Origin: Clostridia bacterium
GTDB lineage: Bacteria > Bacillota_A > Clostridia > Oscillospirales > CAG-272
Direction: 5' to 3'
DNA: 11,628 nt
Assembly (NCBI GenBank): GCA_017462145.1
Contig: JAFTRT010000131.1
Span: 1 to 11,628 of the forward strand
Shown here: positions 1-4,929 of the stretch, piece by piece
Numbering within the stretch: position 1 is the stretch's first letter
Layout of the letters: each line of letters begins with the position of its first letter
Notes under the pieces: generated by a model
Database searches by the model: none
Seen by the model: only the letters and a program-made list of their open reading frames with translations
Told to the model about the DNA's origin: nothing
Position numbers and translations under genes: made by a program

Positions 1-290
1 ATGGCCTCGTCACGAGTCCGTTGACGGCTGACCTGTACACTGGAAAAATAGGAATCTCCCGTTGCCGTGCTGTCCGTGGAACTTCCTCCGGGTGCTTGGG
101 TGGTTCCCTGACCATCCATGGAAGAGCCCTGGCTGTAATCAAAGCCCTGATCCTTATCGGATGCCACAATGGCCACGTTGATACAAACCGCTGCTGCGAT
201 CAACACCAATGCTCCTGCGATCATGAAATTCCGCTTTCCGATCTTTTTACAAAATCCCACTACCTTTTGCTTGATATGTTCTGCTTTCAT
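1..290 (-). CDS. spoIIIAH: Stage III sporulation protein AH, SpoIIIAH (N-terminal part, cut by window edge)
   Basis: Ninety-six residues are visible before the window ends. A short basic N-terminus is followed by one membrane segment (about residues 21-43). Then comes a Ser/Thr/Gly/Gln-rich linker (about 46-80) and the start of the extracytoplasmic domain, with the YFSSVQVSRQRTRDEA stretch typical of SpoIIIAH. In the family, this domain is a YscJ/FliF-like ring-forming fold in the intermembrane space that binds SpoIIQ from the forespore and builds the mother-cell side of the feeding-tube channel. The ATG at 288-290 is preceded by GGAGAG four bases upstream. It is the last gene of the spoIIIA operon, 60 bases after spoIIIAG, and may have its own sigma-E-like promoter at 322-350. 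The identification rests on the N-terminal sequence plus position in the operon; the ring domain itself lies outside the window. Confidence 0.93.
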   Translation of the reverse strand, partial: MKAEHIKQKVVGFCKKIGKRNFMIAGALVLIAAAVCINVAIVASDKDQGFDYSQGSSMDGQGTTQAPGGSSTDSTATGDSYFSSVQVSRQRTRDEA

Positions 291-321
291 GTTGCTCTCC
301 TTCAAAATTTAGTACGCTACA

Positions 322-350
322 TCTATATGATTGGGTGGAATAGAATATAC
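322..350 (-). promoter_or_regulatory. Candidate internal sigma-E-like promoter before spoIIIAH
   Basis: On the minus strand, GTATATT (344-350) is followed by a 14-base spacer and CATATAGA (322-329). The sigma-E consensus is about KMATATT-N14-CATACAMT. The -35 matches at six of seven positions and the -10 at about five of eight. The spacer equals that of the strong promoter at 4680-4708, and the predicted start would lie about 25 bases before the spoIIIAH ATG, with the ribosome site between. The -35 abuts the spoIIIAG stop codon. In Bacillus subtilis an internal promoter in spoIIIA is known to be needed for the distal genes, so this is plausible. The -10 is weak and chance cannot be excluded. 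Confidence 0.4.
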
Positions 351-872
351 CTACTCCCGTCCATTTCCTGCCACAATATAAATGCGAGCCGTGCTGATAT
401 GGTAGGTGGCCGACAGTAAAGAAAGAAGTTCGCTCTGTACGGCAGGATCATTGCCGCCCGGACATACGATGCCAATCCCTGCGATCTCCGGATTTTCATA
501 GCCCAACAGCATCGCTGTCTCCGAAGAGCCGTTTCCTGCCAGAACGATCTCGGTTCGATTGCCGGAAGCACTTGCATGAGAATCCGATGCAAAAACCGCT
601 CGGTACCCGCCTGCTAACGTAACCACCGCATGGATCTCCCCCGCCCCGTCCACACGGGAACAAAGTGCGGCGATCTGAATCTCCAATTGTCGGGCATAAT
701 CGGATGGATCCAAATTTTCATAACAAAACGCCGTCTCTTCCCCTTCGGTCTCACTCTTCTCCCCAAACGCACCGCCTGTCAGTAGCAAAATAATTCCAAG
801 TGCCAGCAACAGAAGGATGCCCACCAGCATTCGCCCTCGCTCCCCCTCTTTTTTGACATTTTTCAACATCAT
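351..872 (-). CDS. spoIIIAG: Stage III sporulation protein AG, SpoIIIAG
   Basis: The protein has 173 residues. It has a basic N-terminus, one membrane segment (about residues 16-34), an acidic linker (38-50) and an extracytoplasmic ring domain. The domain shows the family pattern: an amphipathic helix with LEIQIAALCSRVDGAGEI, a VVTLAGGYRAVF strand, then PEIAGIGIVCPGGNDPAVQ and a final helix and strand ending RIYIVAGN. In the family, SpoIIIAG multimerises into a large ring of the SpoIIIA-SpoIIQ channel in the intermembrane space. The first of two tandem ATGs is used here. The ribosome site in front is poor (only GGTGGTGG about a dozen bases away), and an in-frame ATG at residue 15 follows a purine-rich stretch, so the start is less certain than the gene. 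The start region is part of a duplicated segment shared with the end of spoIIIAF. Confidence 0.93.
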   Translation of the reverse strand: MMLKNVKKEGERGRMLVGILLLLALGIILLLTGGAFGEKSETEGEETAFCYENLDPSDYARQLEIQIAALCSRVDGAGEIHAVVTLAGGYRAVFASDSHASASGNRTEIVLAGNGSSETAMLLGYENPEIAGIGIVCPGGNDPAVQSELLSLLSATYHISTARIYIVAGNGRE

Positions 873-947
873 ATAAAATATACCACCACCGTTCTTATCT
901 TTATTTTAATTTTTAATTTTTATTTTTCAACATCAGTCATATAAAAT
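858..947 (-). repeat. Imperfect direct repeat spanning the spoIIIAF end and spoIIIAG start
   Basis: Read on the minus strand, bases 947-922 cover the last codons and stop of spoIIIAF plus following bases. They align with bases 879-858, which cover the spoIIIAG start. The copies share ATTTTATATGA and TGATGTTGAAAAAT and differ only by a 4-base indel. The copies are offset by about 64-68 bases, and the stretch between them is extremely A/T rich. The simplest reading is a short tandem duplication of the gene junction, which separated two genes that once overlapped as TGATG. Confidence 0.7.
913..933 (-). other. Six-codon mini-ORF overlapping the spoIIIAF stop codon
   Basis: An ATG at 931-933 overlaps the spoIIIAF TGA (TGATG) and reads MLKNKN before a TAA at 913-915. 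Its first four residues equal the start of SpoIIIAG (MLKN after the initial Met), and it lies in the upstream copy of the junction repeat. It could be a dead relic of the old spoIIIAG start, or a translated leader that keeps terminating ribosomes close to the poorly served spoIIIAG start. Neither use is proven by the sequence. Confidence 0.35.
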
Positions 948-1409
948 TTCATAATCGCATTCCAGCAAGGAAATCGCCGCTGCCAGCACCTCGTCTGGGT
1001 TACAAAAAACGGCACTGTCCCGTAAAATGATCCACCCCTGTTCCACATACGGAGAGGATGGTTCTTCGCTCCACAGAATTTGAAGCTCCAACTCATGCTC
1101 TTCCAAAGAAAATTGCTCCCAAAGGCGTGCCTCCACATAAGCTTCCAGCTCGGAGGCGCTCAAAGCTTCCAAAGCTTCTTTGTAAATTTCGTCATAATTC
1201 GACGACATTTCTTCCGGCGGAATCACATCCAGCCACGAAACGCCTTGAAATGATCGTATCCAAGTGGGAACGGGGGACAGCATGACACATAAAATACAAA
1301 TTCCGCCGACAAGCCTCAGATAGCGTCGGAGGGATCCGTCCGGTGCCATCCATCCGCAAATGCCGCAAAAGAAACAGCTTGCCAACAAACCGATGCAATA
1401 TTCCTTCAT
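933..1409 (-). CDS. spoIIIAF: Stage III sporulation protein AF, SpoIIIAF
   Basis: The protein has 158 residues. Two hydrophobic segments lie near the N-terminus (about residues 4-23 and 27-47), followed by the YLRLVGG...CVMLSPV pattern usual for SpoIIIAF. The C-terminal domain is acidic and soluble (about 50-158) and resembles the ring-building domains of this system. It is a mother-cell membrane component of the SpoIIIA channel, but its individual role is poorly known. The start chosen is the ATG at 1407-1409, preceded by GAGAG five bases upstream. The reading frame continues to a TTG at 1446-1448, which would overlap spoIIIAE, but that lacks the family N-terminus. It begins 31 bases after spoIIIAE ends, inside the operon. 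It is among the least conserved members, so the assignment leans partly on order. Confidence 0.9.
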   Translation of the reverse strand: MKEYCIGLLASCFFCGICGWMAPDGSLRRYLRLVGGICILCVMLSPVPTWIRSFQGVSWLDVIPPEEMSSNYDEIYKEALEALSASELEAYVEARLWEQFSLEEHELELQILWSEEPSSPYVEQGWIILRDSAVFCNPDEVLAAAISLLECDYEILYD

Positions 1410-1440
1410 ATTTTCTCTCGACCCTTTTCTGTATTTTTCG

Positions 1441-2571
1441 TCACCCAATAGCCACTGCGGTTTGCAAAAAGATCACAAAGGAGAAGATAAACATAACTGC
1501 GGTCATGGCCACGACGGCGATCATCATACCGTACACGATTCCCACCTCGGAAAGAAGCTTTCCTTCTCGTTCGCATCCCAACAGATCTGCCGCTCCGCTT
1601 CCCAACAAAAACAACAGTCTTGTGACAAGCAGATCCAAAAAAACAGGCAACACCAAAAGAGCCACAAACAAAATTCCGCTGACCCCCACCACACTTTTTA
1701 CATAAGTGATGCTGCTGGCCACCGAGCGAAGCGTATCGCCTACCGAACCGCCCACCACGGGAATGACCGTGGCAGACACAAATTTTGCCGCTTTCGCCCC
1801 CGTGCTGTCTGCCGCCGTTCCCACCGCCGTTTGAGTGGCCAGAGAAGCAACCAAGAGCGTCATCACCAAACCGCTTCCGACGGTATAGATTTTTTTTACA
1901 GCCGATAGGAAAGATCCCGTTCCCATATCGGGCAAAGCCAAATTGCATAACAGCAGAGAGGTCGAAATACCGATCAGTGGCAATAGACTTTTGGCACAAA
2001 GGCTTTCGCAAACGGCTAAAAAGCTGTAAAGAGATGCCGTGCCTGCGGCGGCTGTGCTCACATTTCCACCCATTGCCCAAACCGTACCCGTGACGGGGAT
2101 CATGGCACGCATCATGGCGTTGAGTCGCTCAAAATACAGACCGATCTCTGACGTATGCCCAACCAACGTTCCCACTGTGAGCAAAAACAAGCCTCCCACC
2201 GAGCAAAGGCGGAGCGTTTCGCACAGTGTTCGATTCTCCAAGGAAGAGCCTGTTTCTCGTAAAAAAGAGCATAAAACCAAAAAAGCCAAGATTGCCGCCA
2301 TCAGCTTCCATGCTCCCCCAAGGCTGATTCCCAACAGCTCGGTCACCACCGAAAGCAAATATTGAGGGGATGTAAGCTGTGTCATCGCTTCCTCCGAGAC
2401 CCCCTCCTCGGTCAAAAAGGAATCGGGCAGATAATCGGCAACACCGTCCGGAAGTGTCTCAACCGCTTGCTCAAATTCCTCGGGCAAGGAAAGCTCGGCG
2501 GCCGACGCCGTCAGCCCAAAGCATCCAAGCAACAAAAAAAGAAAGAGGCTCCACACCAGTCTCCGTTTCAT
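1441..2571 (-). CDS. spoIIIAE: Stage III sporulation protein AE, SpoIIIAE
   Basis: The protein has 376 residues. It begins with a cleavable-looking signal sequence (residues 1-24, ending in ASA) and a soluble segment (25-85), followed by many hydrophobic helices through the C-terminus. The conserved SpoIIIAE signature KFVSATVIPVVGGSVGD is present near residue 265, and a SVVGVSG motif follows. In the family this is the largest polytopic mother-cell membrane subunit of the SpoIIIA channel, proposed to sit in the membrane at the ring base like an export-apparatus protein. The ATG at 2569-2571 follows GGGGGA at normal distance. An upstream in-frame GTG at 2614-2616 would only add residues that overlap spoIIIAD and disrupt the signal peptide. 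It is separated by 26 bases from spoIIIAD. Confidence 0.96.
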   Translation of the reverse strand: MKRRLVWSLFLFLLLGCFGLTASAAELSLPEEFEQAVETLPDGVADYLPDSFLTEEGVSEEAMTQLTSPQYLLSVVTELLGISLGGAWKLMAAILAFLVLCSFLRETGSSLENRTLCETLRLCSVGGLFLLTVGTLVGHTSEIGLYFERLNAMMRAMIPVTGTVWAMGGNVSTAAAGTASLYSFLAVCESLCAKSLLPLIGISTSLLLCNLALPDMGTGSFLSAVKKIYTVGSGLVMTLLVASLATQTAVGTAADSTGAKAAKFVSATVIPVVGGSVGDTLRSVASSITYVKSVVGVSGILFVALLVLPVFLDLLVTRLLFLLGSGAADLLGCEREGKLLSEVGIVYGMMIAVVAMTAVMFIFSFVIFLQTAVAIG

Positions 2572-2597
2572 TTGTGTCCCCCTTTCCTGTTTCCTAA

Positions 2598-2990
2598 TCA
2601 CGCTCCGATCTCCCACAGCGAGAGAGCCGTCTCCATCAGCTCCCGAACCATGGGCAATGCCAACAGCAAAACGCCCACTTTCCCCGCACTTTCCACACCG
2701 TTAGCCAAGCCTCCTTCTCCGCAATCCCGACAGATATCGGCACAAATCTTACAAAGAAAGGTCAGACCTGTAGCCTTCATCATGGGATTTACATAAGCGG
2801 AAAAGGCGGTCGGCGTGGGCAGATCAGAGAAAAACGCAAGCAGTTCTTCCATGCCATGCATCACCATAGCAAAGATCAGAACGATACCGCCGATCCGAAG
2901 CCCAAGGGAAAGTTCGCTCCGCATACCTCGGAGTAGCAGGCCTCCGATTAACGCCACCATCGCAATGGCGACCACTTTGATCAGTTCCAT
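2598..2990 (-). CDS. spoIIIAD: Stage III sporulation protein AD, SpoIIIAD
   Basis: The protein has 130 residues, the usual family size, and is almost wholly hydrophobic with three to four membrane helices. It has the SpoIIIAC/SpoIIIAD family pattern: MELIKVVAIAMVAL at the start, a YVNPMMKATG loop, and the KICADICRDCGEGGLA...VESAGK stretch before the last helix. It is an integral membrane subunit of the SpoIIIA complex in the mother cell. The ATG at 2988-2990 lies seven bases after the spoIIIAC stop. The ribosome site there is weak, so translation probably depends on coupling to spoIIIAC. The frame is open further upstream within spoIIIAC, but those residues do not match the family. Confidence 0.95.
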   Translation of the reverse strand: MELIKVVAIAMVALIGGLLLRGMRSELSLGLRIGGIVLIFAMVMHGMEELLAFFSDLPTPTAFSAYVNPMMKATGLTFLCKICADICRDCGEGGLANGVESAGKVGVLLLALPMVRELMETALSLWEIGA

Positions 2991-2997
2991 CGTCCGC

Positions 2998-3192
2998 TTA
3001 AAATCCAAACATGGACTGCACCGACTCAAACAATCTTCCGATCTCCCCCACCAACATCAGCATCACCGCCACAAACCCTGCCACTCCCAACAGCATCGCC
3101 TGCTCGTCCCGTCCCGATTTGTTCAAAATGACAGTGGCGGAGGAGACCAAAAGCCCCACCCCTGCAATTTTTAAGACCAATCCGATATCCAT
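2998..3192 (-). CDS. spoIIIAC: Stage III sporulation protein AC, SpoIIIAC
   Basis: The protein has 64 residues, matching the small size of the family, with two membrane helices (about residues 4-23 and 31-48). The helices are separated by a polar loop with the highly conserved NKSGRDEQA motif. It is a paralogue of the N-terminal part of SpoIIIAD and an integral membrane part of the channel base. The ATG at 3190-3192 follows a purine-rich GGAGATAAGGAT stretch. It starts 37 bases after spoIIIAB and ends seven bases before spoIIIAD. Confidence 0.96.
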   Translation of the reverse strand: MDIGLVLKIAGVGLLVSSATVILNKSGRDEQAMLLGVAGFVAVMLMLVGEIGRLFESVQSMFGF

Positions 3193-3229
3193 ACCATCCT
3201 TATCTCCGTCCGATCTGATCTATCCTTTT

Positions 3230-3709
3230 TTACCAAAGCAATACCACGGCAATGGCCGCCACCGTAAGGCAAAGCGTATGATGCAGTCTGCGCTCCCCCG
3301 ATGCATCGGCCGCCAACCGATGATTTCGTTCCTCCAAGCGTGCAATGTATCTGCGGCATTCCGCAAGCTGCTGTGTGCGGTACTGTCGGCCAAAGTCCCG
3401 GGCAAAGCTCTGCATCAGCCGTCCGATCTCCCGATCCTCCCATGGACAACACTTAGACAATTCTTCAAAGGAAGCGGGAGGTTTTTCCTCCCGCCAACCG
3501 CAACGGTACAGCAAAGTGGGATCGCAGCGTGCCAACAACTCGGGAGCACTCAAAAGATATCCCTCGATCTGTTGCTCACTGTACCGAAGAAGAGCCAGCA
3601 TGGCTTCGGCATACCGAAGCCGTGCATCCGTTTGCTTGTTCAGCCAAAGTGCTCCCAAACCGCCTCCCGTCAAGGTCAGCAAAGCGCCCATGATGCTGTA
3701 ACCGTTCAT
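3230..3709 (-). CDS. spoIIIAB: Stage III sporulation protein AB, SpoIIIAB
   Basis: The protein has 159 residues, close to the usual length of about 170. It has an N-terminal membrane segment (about residues 5-23), a long helical middle with the RYAEAMLALLRYSEQQIEGY pattern seen in SpoIIIAB, and a C-terminal membrane segment (about 145-159). The family resembles GspF-type secretion platform proteins and probably works with the ATPase SpoIIIAA. The ATG at 3707-3709 has an excellent GGAGG six bases upstream. The frame stays open upstream into spoIIIAA, but that part is shadow sequence. The start lies inside the 3' end of spoIIIAA as annotated, with an out-of-frame overlap of 134 bases. The stop is followed by 37 bases before spoIIIAC. 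Confidence 0.94.
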   Translation of the reverse strand: MNGYSIMGALLTLTGGGLGALWLNKQTDARLRYAEAMLALLRYSEQQIEGYLLSAPELLARCDPTLLYRCGWREEKPPASFEELSKCCPWEDREIGRLMQSFARDFGRQYRTQQLAECRRYIARLEERNHRLAADASGERRLHHTLCLTVAAIAVVLLW

Positions 3710-4652
3710 CCGCTTCCTCCCATTCCATCGTCTCCAAACAAAAAGAGCGTACTCTCTCCCCCCGTCGGAGGCCGACATACCATCCAAAAACGGCGGCATG
3801 ATGCAGCATGGCCATCCCGGGGCGGCGGAGCATTTGCTCGACCGAGGATCCGTGAGCGGAGGCCAACAGCGAAACGCCTGCGTTTTGTGCCTGTACCACG
3901 GAGCTCGCCTCTTCCTCTCCGATCTCGTCGCAAACCAACAGATCGGGAGCCATACACCGAGTGGCGATTTCAATCCCCTCTCGCTTGGGATATCCCAAAA
4001 GCACATCCAAGCGCAGAGAGGTGTCGGTCAGAGCAGGGGTCAGCTCCTCTCGGGTGTCAATGACGGCGATCCGAAGCCCATCTTGCCCCGATGCCAATTG
4101 CATCAACAGCCCTTTCAGCAGCGTAGTCTTTCCCTCCCCCGGAGGAGAATACAGCAAAAAGCCCCCTTGCTTGTATTCTTTGCGGATCCTCCGAGCCAAG
4201 ACTTCTCCACACGGAAAAGGGGGACAGGGAAAGCGAAAGTTGAGAGCCGTTACGTCATACAGCCCCTCCAAATGCTCGGTATCGGCTACCGCACGCCCAC
4301 ATACGCCGACCCGAACGCCCCCCTCCAAGGGCAGGTATCCCTGCCGAAGCGTTCGTCCCCTGGCATACAAGGAACCGTCGCACAAGGCCACCAATACCGC
4401 ATCCATGACAGCTCCTTCGGTAACCAAATCAAGGGCATACGTTCGTCCGTCCATTCGATAAGAAGCACAGCGCCCCCTGCGCAAATGCAACTCCTCCAAA
4501 GCTCCTTCTCTCGGTAATCGCTCCAACAAAGCACACACCAGCGAAACGGGCAACCGTGCCGTGACACAATCCGGCAGGACAGAGCCTGTGGTGCCCACCG
4601 TTTTTGTTCTGCTGCTTTGAGGAGGTACACGGTTGCGTATCACCGTTGCCAT
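3576..4652 (-). CDS. spoIIIAA: Stage III sporulation protein AA, SpoIIIAA ATPase (unusually extended C-terminus)
   Basis: As read, this has 358 residues; the family norm is a little over 300. It is a secretion-type ATPase thought to power the SpoIIIA channel from the mother-cell cytoplasm. Visible parts are an N-terminal domain (about 26-165, with LRRGR and GYLPLEGGVRVGVCG motifs), a Walker A SPPGEGKTT (169-177, Lys175) and a Walker B LLVCDEIGEEE (238-248, Asp242/Glu243). Next come an AGVSLLASAHG segment (258-268) and a final RRPGMAM region. The start at ATG 4650-4652 follows AGAAGGCGG and lies about 20 bases after the predicted sigma-E start site. Upstream in-frame codons precede the promoter and are excluded. 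The last 44 residues are encoded inside spoIIIAB in another frame and look unlike the family. A TGA one frame over at 3706-3708 would give the expected ATGA overlap and about 315 residues. Confidence 0.93.
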   Translation of the reverse strand: MATVIRNRVPPQSSRTKTVGTTGSVLPDCVTARLPVSLVCALLERLPREGALEELHLRRGRCASYRMDGRTYALDLVTEGAVMDAVLVALCDGSLYARGRTLRQGYLPLEGGVRVGVCGRAVADTEHLEGLYDVTALNFRFPCPPFPCGEVLARRIRKEYKQGGFLLYSPPGEGKTTLLKGLLMQLASGQDGLRIAVIDTREELTPALTDTSLRLDVLLGYPKREGIEIATRCMAPDLLVCDEIGEEEASSVVQAQNAGVSLLASAHGSSVEQMLRRPGMAMLHHAAVFGWYVGLRRGERVRSFCLETMEWEEADERLQHHGRFADLDGRRFGSTLAEQANGCTASVCRSHAGSSSVQ

Positions 4653-4679
4653 TTCATCACCGCCTTCTGTTTTCACAAC

Positions 4680-4708
4680 AGTGTATGCCCGTCCGCAGAC
4701 AAATATGA
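4680..4708 (-). promoter_or_regulatory. Sigma-E promoter of the spoIIIA operon
   Basis: The minus strand reads TCATATT (4702-4708), a 14-base spacer, then CATACACT (4680-4687). This matches the sigma-E consensus KMATATT-N14-CATACAMT at every position. The predicted start is near 4672, giving a leader of about 20 bases that holds the spoIIIAA ribosome site. Sigma-E is the early mother-cell factor known to drive spoIIIA in Bacillus. The site also fixes the spoIIIAA start, because longer versions of the protein would begin upstream of the promoter. Confidence 0.88.
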
Positions 4709-4755
4709 CAAGCTTTCCAAAAAGCCGATTGGACGGATACGACATTTTGTCATAT
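4703..4755. repeat. 9-bp inverted repeat flanking the spoIIIA promoter upstream region
   Basis: ATATGACAA (4703-4711) and TTGTCATAT (4747-4755) are perfect reverse complements separated by 35 bases. The inner arm covers the sigma-E -35 element. On the plus strand 4704-4713 reads TATGACAAGC, which fits the SpoIIID consensus WWRRACARNY at nine of ten positions. This suggests a regulator site over the -35 element, but it is a short match in A/T-rich DNA. The same stretch has a GTTTTTT-CGAC-AAAAAAC hairpin at 4769-4786 with no clear role. Confidence 0.35.
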
Positions 4756-4840
4756 CGCAAGATAGTGGGTTTTTTCGACAAAAAACGTACAATATCTTGT
4801 GGTATTAACAGTTTGTTCACATAGGATTCATAATATATAA

Positions 4841-4869
4841 TTGAAAAAAACATCACGCCATGATAAAAT
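4841..4869 (+). promoter_or_regulatory. Sigma-A promoter of the anchored protein gene
   Basis: TTGAAA (4841-4846) is followed by a 17-base spacer and TAAAAT (4864-4869), five of six on both elements. An A/T tract (4831-4840) sits directly upstream and could act as an UP element. The predicted start is near 4876, giving a leader of about 54 bases. It drives the divergent gene at 4930 and is separated from the spoIIIA promoter by about 130 bases. Confidence 0.75.
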
Positions 4870-4882
4870 GATTGTATCATGG
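4858..4882. promoter_or_regulatory. Inverted repeat over the -10 and start site, possible operator
   Basis: CCATGATA (4858-4865) and TATCATGG (4875-4882) form a perfect 8-bp inverted repeat with nine bases between. It covers the -10 box and predicted transcription start of the gene at 4930. This is the typical place for a dimeric repressor to block transcription. No regulator gene is in the window, and the site could instead be a minor RNA hairpin at the 5' end. Confidence 0.4.
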
Positions 4883-4929
4883 ACTTGGTGTCCGAAAATT
4901 CGATTCTACCATAATGATGGAGGTCCTAT

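Noticed and set aside
1343..1908. Plus-strand frames of 120-182 codons opposite spoIIIAE
   Set aside because: His/Gln/Lys-rich shadow sequence opposite a conserved gene, with no start signals.
3011..4063. A 350-codon plus-strand frame across spoIIIAA, AB and AC
   Set aside because: It lies opposite well-supported spoIIIA genes, is rich in Pro/Ser/Arg, lacks a ribosome site and resembles no family.
4769..4786. Hairpin GTTTTTT-CGAC-AAAAAAC as a terminator or attenuator
   Set aside because: It has almost no GC pairs, lies upstream of the spoIIIA start site and follows no gene on that strand.
4653..4880. N-terminal extension of SpoIIIAA by 76 residues
   Set aside because: It would start upstream of the sigma-E promoter and is not part of the family; the frame is merely open.
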